A stretch of DNA of 64,000 nt. It comes from Lachnoclostridium sp. (GTDB taxonomy: Bacteria > Bacillota > Clostridia > Lachnospirales > Lachnospiraceae). The notes beneath the pieces were generated by a model. That model saw only the letters and a list, made by a program, of their open reading frames with translations, ran no database searches and was not told where the DNA came from. The DNA lies in contig JAMPEY010000009.1 in the NCBI GenBank assembly GCA_023664665.1, positions 1 through 64,000 of the forward strand, written 5' to 3'. The position numbers and the translations under genes were made by a program. The stretch's first letter is position 1. Every line of letters starts with the position of its first letter. Below, in pieces: positions 26,679-34,763 of this stretch.

Positions 26679-26724
26679 GTCAAAGCTTTCTCTTTACAGC
26701 GAAAATGACCCATAACCGCAGCCC

Positions 26725-28211
26725 CTATTGGCTCACATATATGGAGGATTTGGAATAATATTGGGCGGCTGCACTATTATAATAATAATCCGGATCCGTT
26801 GAAAGATCTATAAAATTCAAAACACATGACCGTGCCCGATCTGATAACGGCGGTACGCATACTTCATCTGTATCCGTATTCCGATAAGCTTGTATTCTGG
26901 AATCCATTTCCTGTGCATATACCTTGGCCGTTCCATCAAACAACTCATCTGCACATACACGCCCCGTTGCGACCTTATCAAAACCCGGATTTCCAAAAAT
27001 CAGCAAGCATCCTGCTACAAACACTATAGTCCATATTTTTTGCAGCTTTATCCGATTTTCATTATAGTATTTTGCCATATGTTCAAAACAGTGCTGCTTT
27101 AGATATGCCAGAGCCAGCGTATATTGTACCAAGCTGAAAAAAATAAATACGATCCATACCGCATTTATCAGCCTGTCTGGTCCACAAGAACTCATGGAAT
27201 AATATGGTGCACTAAACATTCCGCTGATTACAACAATCATTGCAACAAAGACAAAAAACAACTCATGCACTGTAACCCGGCAAGATATTCCTTTTACGAT
27301 ACTCCATAAAAACGGGGTACAAATCAACAGAAAAATGACATAATTAAAATCTAACCATAAAAGGACTGCATCCATCGTCTGAAACCCGGCCCTATATATT
27401 GTTTCCAAAATCGTAGACTTTTGCAGCACCGACTGCCTTATTGCTGTTCCGGGAGCCACATACATAACCACAAACCCGGCAATAGCGCTCACCAGCGGAT
27501 AAATTGCAACATAATTCCTTTTCGGGAAAAAATAACATAACAACATAATGAGTATTAATATATTTGCAAAGGAACTTGTCTGATTCCCTCCGGAAATGAC
27601 AAAAGAAATAATCACAGAAATAGCAACCAACCACCTATAACCCGTACGGTGTGATTGAAAAAAGCTCTTTTGATATAGCCAAAAGACAATGATCGCATTG
27701 CAGATTGTAAGCAGGGTAAACGGTATATAATGTACAGCTCCATTGTACCAAAAAAGTCCCTCAACCGCTGAGGGCATACATAAAACAATATAGGTAGTTA
27801 TAAACAGCGGCAACTCTATGCTTACATGCTTTATCTTGGGATTATCCGTACCCACAATCATACATATAATCTTAACGCTTACCAGCAGTAAAACGAATAT
27901 GGCAGCCATAATTATATATGTACACAGAGGATACCACTTTTCTCCGACAATAGAGGGTGTCAGCGGCCAGATAAATGCCGAACTATACACTCCCTGCCAG
28001 CTTTTATAAAAAGAAATATCCGTAGCTACTGCTGCTTTCAATACGCCAATGAATCCTGCACCATTTTTGACTGCTTCGTGTGTTATGATCGTATACGAAT
28101 AATCATCCGCGCTGGGCCTATTATATAGGGCAATGATCACAACAGGCAAAAGGCAGGCTATACATGCAAAAGTTCTTGCCCACCCCCCCTAACAACTGCT
28201 TGTTTTTTCAT
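26725..28211 (-). pseudogene. DUF6056-like membrane protein gene, frameshifted at a seven-G tract (candidate phase-variable)
   Basis: The reading frame from 26725 to 28149 encodes a multi-helix membrane protein of about 474 residues similar to DUF6056 proteins (RPSADDYSY near the start, NGAVHYIPFTL, GGNQTSSFAN). Its true start is the ATG at 28211 with AAGGAG six bases upstream, giving MKKQAVVRG. A run of seven G on the coding strand (28183-28189) puts that frame out of phase, ending at a TAG after 17 residues. With eight or five G the protein would read RGGWARTFACIACLLPVVIIA, restoring the first membrane helix. The gene is therefore OFF as written. DUF6056 proteins often lie with glycosyltransferases; function unknown. 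Confidence 0.8.
28183..28189 (-). repeat. Homopolymeric G7 tract in the DUF6056 gene
   Basis: Seven consecutive G on the coding strand, eight codons after the start, exactly where the frame breaks. Such tracts are classic slipped-strand mispairing sites. Confidence 0.85.
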
Positions 28212-28273
28212 AATAATCTCCTTTCTGCATCCAAGCCGATGTCTAAATGCCAATAATGCCAACATTAAAAGAA

Positions 28274-28346
28274 AGCTGAAAATGAGACTCGAACTCACGA
28301 CCCCTTCATTACGAGTGAAGTGCTCTACCGACTGAGCTATTTCAGC
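28274..28346 (-). tRNA. tRNA-Thr (anticodon CGT)
   Basis: A 73-base cloverleaf on the minus strand. Acceptor stem GCTGAAA pairs with TTTCAGC plus a T discriminator. The D arm contains AGCTCAGTCGGTAGAGC; the anticodon arm is CTTCA-CTCGTAA-TGAAG with CGT; the T arm has GTTCGAGTC. No encoded CCA is present. The anticodon decodes ACG threonine codons. Own promoter at 28388-28416. A short T-rich run follows the 3' end. The DUF6056-like gene lies directly downstream on the same strand. Confidence 0.96.
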
Positions 28347-28387
28347 ATCATTGTCCGCCAGAACATTCCTGCGGCACAACTAAAATT

Positions 28388-28416
28388 ATTATATAGGCTT
28401 TTATAAAATTTTGCAA
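28388..28416 (-). promoter_or_regulatory. Promoter of tRNA-Thr
   Basis: TTGCAA (complement of 28411-28416), 17-base spacer, perfect TATAAT (complement of 28388-28393). Located in the gap after trmD, about 40 bases before the mature tRNA. Confidence 0.8.
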
Positions 28417-28445
28417 TAAGTATTTGCAACTTTTTCACCATTCTT

Positions 28446-29837
28446 TTAGGATTGTCCGTCCTGCCGTTCCCTGCCCAGCCACCAGATGGTATCCTTTGAA
28501 AGATACAGCCCCAGATGTTCCTGAACCCGCACGGAATTTTCATTTCCCACTATAACATGTCCATAGGGGGTATGGCCCATTTCAAGCTGGCGGTTGATGA
28601 TATAGGATTCCAGCGCCTGCCCGATTCCCCTGCCCCTATAATCCGGCTCCACAAACAATATTCCGGTGCTGCCGTCATTGTGAATCCCCACAAAGCCCAC
28701 CAATTTATCTTCCACATAAGCGCCATACAATGCCTTCGCCCCAATCCGGTTCACGATATAATCTTCATTATCATGATAATTGGCGGCAACATATGCCTTA
28801 TCTTCCATGGAAAGCAGCCGGATATCCTTGTGTTTTACAGGCAGAGGCTCCCTTTTCGTATAAAGCGCCTGCCAACATTCTTCATATACCTGAAAGGAAA
28901 GCTCCCTACAAAGCATCTCGTTCAAAAACGCCTTGGAGCTGACTATGAGACGGGTGTCCTCAGGCACATAGGGAAACATTTTCTCCGCTTCCTGCCCGCT
29001 TCCCGCATCCATCATGCAGAGGCGGCATGCCCTGTTATACAATAAAATATTAAAGCCCTCGGCATGGATGATTTCTCCCGTCCCGCGCACAAGGCTTTCC
29101 ATCATATGAATGTAGCTTCTCTTATTTTGGGAAAGCTGCTTCCACAATTTTTGTTTTTCCTGATATTTTGCATACAAATCCGGACGCAGTTTTTTGGTGC
29201 GCTCCTTAGACTGCTCCAGCCTCCACTGTTTGATTTTTTGATGGTTGCCTGACAGCAGGATTTCCGGCACCCGCTTCCCATGCCATTCTTCCGGTCTGGA
29301 ATATTGAGGATATTCCAAGAGTTCATTGTGAAAAGTTTCCGTCTCCGCAGAAACATCATTTCCCAAAACGCCGGGCACCAGCCGGGACACGGCATCCACC
29401 ATCACCATGGCGGGCAATTCTCCGCCGGTAAGGACATAGTCCCCTATGGATACATAATCTGTCACGATTTCTTCCAGCGCCCGCTCGTCCACTCCCTCAT
29501 AATGCCCGCAGAGAATAATCAACTCTTCCTCTTTTGCAAACTCCATGGCAAGCTTTTGCGTAAAAGGAACACCCTGCGGAGTCACATAAACCGTTCTGCA
29601 TTTCCTGTCCCCCGCCACTGCTTGGTAAGCGTCAAAAACAGGCTGCGCCTGTAATAACATTCCTGCGCCGCCGCCATAAGTGTAATCATCCACTTTCCCG
29701 TGCTTATCCAATGTATAATCCCGAATATTCACGGCATGGATACCGATTAAATTTTTTTCCGCCGCTTTCCCGATAATGCTGTTGTTTAATCCCTGCGCCA
29801 CCATCTCGGGAAATAATGTTAAAATATGAAAAATCAT
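28446..29837 (-). CDS. trmD: tRNA (guanine37-N1)-methyltransferase TrmD fused to a GNAT acetyltransferase
   Basis: A 463-residue protein; TrmD alone is about 240-250. Residues 1-245 are a complete TrmD with the SPOUT knot: YVTPQGVPF (84-92), CGHYEGVDERALEEIV (110-125), and IGDYVLTGGELPAMVMVD (131-148). It methylates G37 of tRNAs to prevent frameshifting. Residues about 260-463 form a second domain with a GNAT acetyl-CoA site, VEPDYRGRGIGQALES (396-411), and NENSVRVQEHLG. The join is clean in frame and no stop or start interrupts it. The start overlaps rimM by four bases (ATGA). The role of the acetyltransferase part is unknown. Confidence 0.93.
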   Translation of the reverse strand: MIFHILTLFPEMVAQGLNNSIIGKAAEKNLIGIHAVNIRDYTLDKHGKVDDYTYGGGAGMLLQAQPVFDAYQAVAGDRKCRTVYVTPQGVPFTQKLAMEFAKEEELIILCGHYEGVDERALEEIVTDYVSIGDYVLTGGELPAMVMVDAVSRLVPGVLGNDVSAETETFHNELLEYPQYSRPEEWHGKRVPEILLSGNHQKIKQWRLEQSKERTKKLRPDLYAKYQEKQKLWKQLSQNKRSYIHMMESLVRGTGEIIHAEGFNILLYNRACRLCMMDAGSGQEAEKMFPYVPEDTRLIVSSKAFLNEMLCRELSFQVYEECWQALYTKREPLPVKHKDIRLLSMEDKAYVAANYHDNEDYIVNRIGAKALYGAYVEDKLVGFVGIHNDGSTGILFVEPDYRGRGIGQALESYIINRQLEMGHTPYGHVIVGNENSVRVQEHLGLYLSKDTIWWLGRERQDGQS

Positions 29838-30340
29838 AACAACCCGTCCAAAATATGAATTTTAATAAATCCTGCCTCCACATCCACCTGAAGCACACAC
29901 TGCTTAATGGCCGGCAAGAGCAGATTTCTGCCGTCATGCAGGGCAATGTCATATACATCGTTTGCCCCCGTTGTGATGACGCTTTGCAGGACACCGATTT
30001 CCGCATCCTCTTCATCCAAGACCTTAAGTCCTTCCAGATCGGCAATAAAATATTCGTCCCTCCCCAATTTCACGGCATTGGCTCTGGTGACATAAAGACT
30101 CTTTTGTCTGTATTTTTCCACATCGTTAATATCGTCAATTCCCTTGAATTTCAGAATTACAAATTGTTTAAAGAATTTTACTCCCTCAATTTCCAGTGTG
30201 ATTTTTTCTTTTCCGGTATCAAGCAGCACCTCCTTAAGCCGCTTGAACCTCTTTGCATCATCCGTAGTAGGAAAAACCTTTACTTCTCCCCGCAGACCGT
30301 GGGGTGCCGTAATCACTCCCACCTGTAAAATTTCTTCCAT
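29834..30340 (-). CDS. rimM: 16S rRNA processing protein RimM
   Basis: Ribosome maturation factor that binds the 30S head beside S19 and helps 16S rRNA processing. The protein is 168 residues from the ATG at 30340 (MEEILQVGVITAPHGLRGEV), which has GGAG six bases upstream; the open frame runs to 30445 but this part looks non-coding. Two parts are seen: an N-terminal RimM barrel (GLRGEVKVFPTT) and a C-terminal PRC-barrel (DEYFIADLEGLKV; LLLPAIKQCVLQVD). It is coupled to trmD by a four-base overlap and follows khpA in the SRP/30S operon. Confidence 0.94.
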   Translation of the reverse strand: MEEILQVGVITAPHGLRGEVKVFPTTDDAKRFKRLKEVLLDTGKEKITLEIEGVKFFKQFVILKFKGIDDINDVEKYRQKSLYVTRANAVKLGRDEYFIADLEGLKVLDEEDAEIGVLQSVITTGANDVYDIALHDGRNLLLPAIKQCVLQVDVEAGFIKIHILDGLL

Positions 30341-30425
30341 ATGATTCTCCATAAAAATAAAAAAGATATATTTTTCAGTACAAAATCGGGCAGGTCCGAC
30401 CCACCCGATTTGTTTGAAACTACCG

Positions 30426-30653
30426 CTACACAATTTCCACTTCAACCCTTGTATTGTCTTTGGACGAAGCCGCCTTCACCACGGAACGGATTGCCTTGGC
30501 TATCCTCCCCTGCTTTCCGATGACTTTTCCCATATCGGACGCAGCCACATGAAGCTCAAGAACAATATTTCTGCCCTCTGTTTTCTCGGTTACAACTACT
30601 TCGTCAGGGTTATCTACAAGAGCTTTCGCAATTACTTCAACCAATTCCTTCAT
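30426..30653 (-). CDS. khpA: KH-domain RNA-binding protein KhpA (YlqC)
   Basis: A 75-residue single KH domain with the GxxG loop in VIGKQGRIAKAIR (about residues 40-52). KhpA pairs with KhpB/Jag in Gram-positive bacteria to bind RNA and affect cell elongation and division; the KhpB gene is not in this window. It lies between rpsP and rimM, the conserved position in Firmicutes. AGGTGT before the ATG provides a ribosome site. Confidence 0.95.
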   Translation of the reverse strand: MKELVEVIAKALVDNPDEVVVTEKTEGRNIVLELHVAASDMGKVIGKQGRIAKAIRSVVKAASSKDNTRVEVEIV

Positions 30654-30678
30654 AATCTACACCTCCAAAGAGTGGATT

Positions 30679-30921
30679 TTATTTCTCGATGCCTGCAAGC
30701 TTGAAAAGTTTCCCGACTACCTCGGTAGGCTGCGCACCGTTAGCTAACCACTTCTTTGCCAGCTCTTCGTTAATCTTGAAGGTGCTGGGATCCGTGCTGG
30801 GATCATATGTGCCGATTTCCTCAATAAACCTTCCGTCTCTGGGAGAACGGGAATCCGCCACGATAATCCTGTAAAAAGGTGCTTTCTTCTGTCCCATTCT
30901 TCTTAATCTGATTTTAACTGC
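30679..30921 (-). CDS. rpsP: 30S ribosomal protein S16
   Basis: Small 30S protein needed for assembly of the body of the subunit; 80 residues from the ATG at 30921 ([14 protein letters not shown]), which follows GGAGG by six bases. The frame also begins at 30939 (MEEKQ), but that ATG belongs to the Shine-Dalgarno region itself. Family blocks: [20 protein letters not shown] and YDPSTDPS. It sits between ffh and khpA as in other Firmicutes. Confidence 0.97.
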   Translation of the reverse strand, partial: AVKIRLRRMGQKKAPFYRIIVADSRSPRDGRFIEEIGTYDPSTDPSTFKINEELAKKWLANGAQPTEVVGKLFKLAGIEK

Positions 30922-31002
30922 CATTTGTTTTTCCTCCATTTACTAAAATAAATTGTTGTTTTCTATGATAAGAACCTTTGGTAAAAGTCCGTATCTGCAT
31001 TC

Positions 31003-32379
31003 TCAAAAGGGAAATCTCCCTTTCCCGCCCATGCCGGGAAACCCGCCAAGCATCCCCATACCGCGGCCTTTTTTACCGCCGCCGAACTGCTTCATCATCT
31101 TCTGACTCTGCTCAAACTGCTTTATGAAACGGTTCACCACAGCAATATCCACGCCTGCACCCTTTGCAATGCGGAATTTTCTTCTGGGGTTTAAAAGCTT
31201 GGGATTCCTGCGCTCTTCCACAGTCATGGAAAGCACAATTGCTTCCATATGCTTTAACTGCTTTTCATCTATCATGGATTCCAGATCCCCCGCCTTTATT
31301 CCCATGCCGGGCAGCATACTGAGGATACCGGATAAACCGCCCATATTGCGCATCTGCTTCATGCTTTCCAGATAATCTTCAAAATCAAATTTTCCCTTCT
31401 TCATGCGGCCCGCCATCTCGCGGCCTTTTTCTTCATCTATGTCGAGGTTCTGTTCCGCCTTTTCAATCAGGGACAGCACATCTCCCATGCCTAAAATGCG
31501 GCTCGCCATGCGGTCCGGATAAAATTGCTCCATATCGGAGAGCTTTTCTCCCATACCCACATAAAGAATGGGCTTTCCCGTGACGGCTTTGATGGAAAGC
31601 GCCGCGCCGCCTCGGGTATCGCCGTCCATCTTGGACAGAATCACGCCATCTATGCCGACCTTTTCATCAAATTCCTTTGCCACATTGACCGCATCCTGAC
31701 CGGTCATGGCATCCACCACCAAAATGGTCTGGTGTACGGTAACTTCCCGCTTGATATCCTGAAGCTCCTTCATCATGTCCTCATCCACATGAAGACGGCC
31801 CGCCGTATCTAAAATCACTACATTATGATTGTTCTTCTGCGCATGGAGAAGGGCTTCTTTGGCTATCTCCACGGGCTTGTGGTCACATCCTAAAGAAAAT
31901 ACATCCACTTCCTGCTTTTGTCCGTTTATCTGTAACTGCTCAATTGCCGCCGGTCTGTAAACATCGCAGGCAACCAGCAGGGATTTCTTTCCCTTTTTCT
32001 TGAATTTTCCGGCAAGCTTCGCCGTTGCAGTGGTTTTACCGGCGCCTTGGAGTCCTGCCATCATAATAACCGTAATGGCTTTGCCGGGCTGCATGGCAAT
32101 TTCCGTGGTCTCACTGCCCATTAAAGCGGTCATCTCTTCGTTTACAATCTTGATAACCATCTGTCCGGGATTTAACCCGTTCATCACATCCTGCCCGATG
32201 GCACGCTCTTCCACGGTCTTTACAAACTGCTTTACCACCTTGAAATTTACATCCGCCTCTAACAGCGCCATCTTTACTTCTTTTAGCGCCGCCTTGACAT
32301 CCTCTTCCGTAAGGCGCCCCTTGCCTCTTAAGTTTTTAAATACATTTTGCAGTTTATCCGTTAAACTTTCAAATGCCAT
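31003..32379 (-). CDS. ffh: Signal recognition particle GTPase Ffh
   Basis: Protein part of the bacterial SRP, which brings ribosomes making membrane proteins to FtsY. The 458 residues contain the N domain (1-90), the G domain with P-loop GLQGAGKTT (about 107), DTAGRLH and the TKMDGD-like SKMDGDTRGG, and a methionine-rich M domain (about 300-430) that binds the signal peptide and SRP RNA. The C-terminus is rich in Gly, Met and Phe (GMGMLGGFPGMGGKGRF). It follows ylxM by 39 bases. The 4.5S/scRNA gene is not in the window. Confidence 0.97.
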   Translation of the reverse strand: MAFESLTDKLQNVFKNLRGKGRLTEEDVKAALKEVKMALLEADVNFKVVKQFVKTVEERAIGQDVMNGLNPGQMVIKIVNEEMTALMGSETTEIAMQPGKAITVIMMAGLQGAGKTTATAKLAGKFKKKGKKSLLVACDVYRPAAIEQLQINGQKQEVDVFSLGCDHKPVEIAKEALLHAQKNNHNVVILDTAGRLHVDEDMMKELQDIKREVTVHQTILVVDAMTGQDAVNVAKEFDEKVGIDGVILSKMDGDTRGGAALSIKAVTGKPILYVGMGEKLSDMEQFYPDRMASRILGMGDVLSLIEKAEQNLDIDEEKGREMAGRMKKGKFDFEDYLESMKQMRNMGGLSGILSMLPGMGIKAGDLESMIDEKQLKHMEAIVLSMTVEERRNPKLLNPRRKFRIAKGAGVDIAVVNRFIKQFEQSQKMMKQFGGGKKGRGMGMLGGFPGMGGKGRFPF

Positions 32380-32418
32380 CTGCTGCTCCTTCTGCCAAAA
32401 CCTTTCTGAATAAATCTG

Positions 32419-32859
32419 TTACCAATCTTTCATAAGTTCCAAAGAAAGCTCTCTGATGCGCCGGATGCGCATATCCAAATTTTGCTTTTTACCGCCTGTC
32501 TGATTTATTTCCGTTCCGTATTCCTGTTCTGCCGTTTCCGTCACTTTCTCCGCCGGATTTTGGCTTGGCGGTTCTTCCTTATTTTCCATATCCTTTGTCA
32601 GTTCCACAATTTCCCGAATCTTCTCTTTTGCACGGGAAAACCGCTCCACCAGATGAAGCTTCTTTTCATAATCCTGCAAAATCTTATCGCAGCGCTTGAT
32701 CAAGTCATGCACACCCTGTCTGCTGATACCCTGCTCCTGCGCAATCTCGCTCAAAGACATATCATGGAAAACGGCGTCCTCATAAATAGTTTGCTGATGG
32801 GGCGTCAATAATTCCCCATAAAAATCATATAGCAGAGCCTGTTCAAAAATCTTGTCCAT
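32419..32859 (-). CDS. ylxM: YlxM family SRP-associated helix-turn-helix protein
   Basis: A UPF0122/YlxM protein of about 146 residues from the ATG at 32859 ([18 protein letters not shown]). A sigma-70-region-4-like helix-turn-helix lies at about 20-80, with [21 protein letters not shown]. The C-terminal half carries an extra charged tail ([18 protein letters not shown]) longer than the B. subtilis homologue. YlxM co-occurs with Ffh, and in streptococci it modulates SRP activity. First gene of the ylxM-ffh-rpsP-khpA-rimM-trmD operon, behind a near-consensus promoter. Confidence 0.9.
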   Translation of the reverse strand: MDKIFEQALLYDFYGELLTPHQQTIYEDAVFHDMSLSEIAQEQGISRQGVHDLIKRCDKILQDYEKKLHLVERFSRAKEKIREIVELTKDMENKEEPPSQNPAEKVTETAEQEYGTEINQTGGKKQNLDMRIRRIRELSLELMKDW

Positions 32860-32911
32860 TTCTCTATCACATCTGCCTTTCCGAAAAGCAGGCGCAACGA
32901 CCACCTTGAGT

Positions 32912-32940
32912 ATCATACAATAGTTTGCCTTGGGTGTCAA
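32912..32940 (-). promoter_or_regulatory. Promoter of the ylxM-ffh-rpsP-trmD operon
   Basis: TTGACA (complement of 32935-32940), 17-base spacer, TATGAT (complement of 32912-32917). Its -35 box is part of a perfect inverted repeat shared with the divergent side (GGGTGTCAAG / CTTGACACCC at 32932-32959). Confidence 0.85.
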
Positions 32941-32971
32941 GGGTTTTTTCTTGACACCCGAATTTCTTCAC

Positions 32972-32999
32972 TTGACAAAATATTTTTTTACTTTAAAAT
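32972..32999 (+). promoter_or_regulatory. Promoter of the TauE/SafE gene
   Basis: TTGACA (32972-32977), 16-base spacer, TAAAAT (32994-32999), about 27 bases before the ribosome site of the exporter gene. Another TTGACA at 32951-32956 forms the right arm of the inverted repeat shared with the ylxM promoter. Confidence 0.7.
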
Positions 33000-33033
33000 T
33001 GTTCTAAAACAGACAAAAGGAGTATGAAACATA

Positions 33034-33801
33034 ATGTTTACATTTTTTATTTGTTTTATTGCAGGAATCGGCGCCGGACTCGGCACAGGATTTGCAGGAA
33101 TGAGCGCTGCAGCTGTAATCAGCCCCATGCTGATTACCTTTTTAGGGCTTCCGGCATATGAAGCCGTAGGCATTGCTCTTGCAAGCGATGTTTTGGCGAG
33201 CGCTGTCAGCGCATACACCTATGGAAAAAACAAGAATCTCGATATCCGTAACGGCGCGGTTATGATGGCTGCCGTCCTATTGTTTACTTTAGTCGGAAGC
33301 TATGTGGCAAGCCTTGTTCCCAACACCACAATGGGCAGTTTTTCCGTATTTATGACATTACTTCTTGGAATCAAATTTATCGTAAAACCTGTTATGACCA
33401 CCAAGGAATCCATGAATACGGTCAGCGGCAGAACACGCATCATTCAATCCGTCGCCAGCGGAACCGTCGTTGGATTTATCTGCGGTTTCATCGGCGCCGG
33501 CGGCGGAATGATGATGCTTTTACTTTTGACCGGCGTGCTGGGGTACGAATTAAAAACAGCCGTCGGGACAAGCGTATTTATCATGGCATTTACCGCGTTT
33601 ACGGGAGCTGTCAGTCATTTTGCCATTGGCGGAATACCCGATTTATATTGTCTGGTTTTTTGCGTGGCATCCACACTTCTCTGGGCAAGAATCGCCGCAA
33701 AGTTTGCCAATAAAGCCAGTGCGGCTGTCTTGAACCGGGCAACAGGAGTAGTTCTCGTGATTCTGGGCATTGCCATCCTGTCGGTAAATTATGCGTTTTG
33801 A
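33034..33801 (+). CDS. TauE/SafE family sulfite/anion exporter
   Basis: A 255-residue membrane protein with seven to eight helices. Two similar halves each begin with a Gly/Ala-rich helix: GIGAGLGTGFAGMSAAAVISP at about 9-29 and GFICGFIGAGGGMMMLLLL at about 148-166, the repeated DUF81/TauE signature. Members export or import sulfite, sulfoacetate and other sulfur anions; the substrate here is unknown. AAAGGAG precedes the start with a long 12-base spacer. It is monocistronic, divergent from the ylxM operon and convergent with the DUF4261 gene, 13 bases away. Confidence 0.9.
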   Translation: MFTFFICFIAGIGAGLGTGFAGMSAAAVISPMLITFLGLPAYEAVGIALASDVLASAVSAYTYGKNKNLDIRNGAVMMAAVLLFTLVGSYVASLVPNTTMGSFSVFMTLLLGIKFIVKPVMTTKESMNTVSGRTRIIQSVASGTVVGFICGFIGAGGGMMMLLLLTGVLGYELKTAVGTSVFIMAFTAFTGAVSHFAIGGIPDLYCLVFCVASTLLWARIAAKFANKASAAVLNRATGVVLVILGIAILSVNYAF

Positions 33802-33814
33802 TTCTGTCGGAAGG

Positions 33815-34744
33815 TTATGCTCCTCTGTTTCCTGCGGCAAACTCTCCCATATGTACATCCAGAACTGCCCTTTCAGGCTTTATCATAGCGCTTTCAAAAT
33901 GGCATTTCCATTGGATATTCTGCACGATTCTTCCTTCCGCAATGCCATCTATGGTGTCGCCGTCCTTCATGGGAGCGTCATTTTCCAGAAGATAGGACGC
34001 CATATTATAAGCGTGATTCACTACCCAGTTGGGATCCATTCCGTGAAAATGATATTGGATATCTTCAATATACAAAAGGCTCAGTCCCAAGGTGTCTATA
34101 ATGGAGTCCTCCGTTCCCTGTATATTGAAAAAGCGTACATTGACCGCATATTTAATAAAGCGGTCAATTCCTTCCATTTCCTTTTTGCGGATTGCATCCG
34201 CCAGAATCAGTTTTCCGGAATTGAAAAAGTAAACCGCTTCACAGGAAGGATATAATTCCAATAATGCCTCCAGATAGTCCATAAGCATGTTTGCCCGCAC
34301 CTTGGGAGCCAGACCGCCTCCCAGCATATCGTGAGCCAGCACATGGTATTTACATTCGGACAAAATGCGATCCCGTTCCTCCATGCAGTCCCACATCTGA
34401 CTGCGCTGCATATCGTCAATCTTATCCGTCGAAAATTCACTGCAATCGCTTATCATAAGCTGTACCGGCAGCTTTCCGTCTTTAAACTCCGCAATATAAT
34501 TCATTGCCGCATAACCGCAGGACACACCTCCGCTTCCTATGGTTGCTTCCACAGTGCCCAGATGCTTTGTCAAAACCTCTGTCATCCGTTCCCGGGAAGG
34601 CATTGCGCAGACCTCCTTCATCAACAGATGCATGATAAATACACCGCCCGGTCTGACGGACGCATCCATCTCAGGCGCCTTTCCTTCTTCTTGAGACTGC
34701 ACCGATTCCTCTTTATCATTATTTTTACGAAAGAATAATCCCAT
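33815..34744 (-). CDS. DUF4261-like protein
   Basis: A soluble 309-residue protein with no signal peptide or membrane helix. Residues about 30-60 hold PGGVFIMHLLMKEVCAMPSR, and about 120-150 hold CMEERDRILSECKYHVLAHDML followed by GGGLAPKVRANML, which resemble DUF4261 proteins. The function of that family is unknown. The gene lies 19 bases after the EF-hand-like gene, so both are probably transcribed from the sigma-D promoter at 36055-36081. The assignment to DUF4261 is from memory and moderately certain. Confidence 0.7.
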   Translation of the reverse strand: MGLFFRKNNDKEESVQSQEEGKAPEMDASVRPGGVFIMHLLMKEVCAMPSRERMTEVLTKHLGTVEATIGSGGVSCGYAAMNYIAEFKDGKLPVQLMISDCSEFSTDKIDDMQRSQMWDCMEERDRILSECKYHVLAHDMLGGGLAPKVRANMLMDYLEALLELYPSCEAVYFFNSGKLILADAIRKKEMEGIDRFIKYAVNVRFFNIQGTEDSIIDTLGLSLLYIEDIQYHFHGMDPNWVVNHAYNMASYLLENDAPMKDGDTIDGIAEGRIVQNIQWKCHFESAMIKPERAVLDVHMGEFAAGNRGA

Positions 34745-34763
34745 AACTGCCTCCTGCTGTTCT

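Noticed and set aside
28274..28346. tRNA-Thr as attachment site of a genomic island
   Set aside because: No second copy of the tRNA 3' end and no integrase near it was found in the window.
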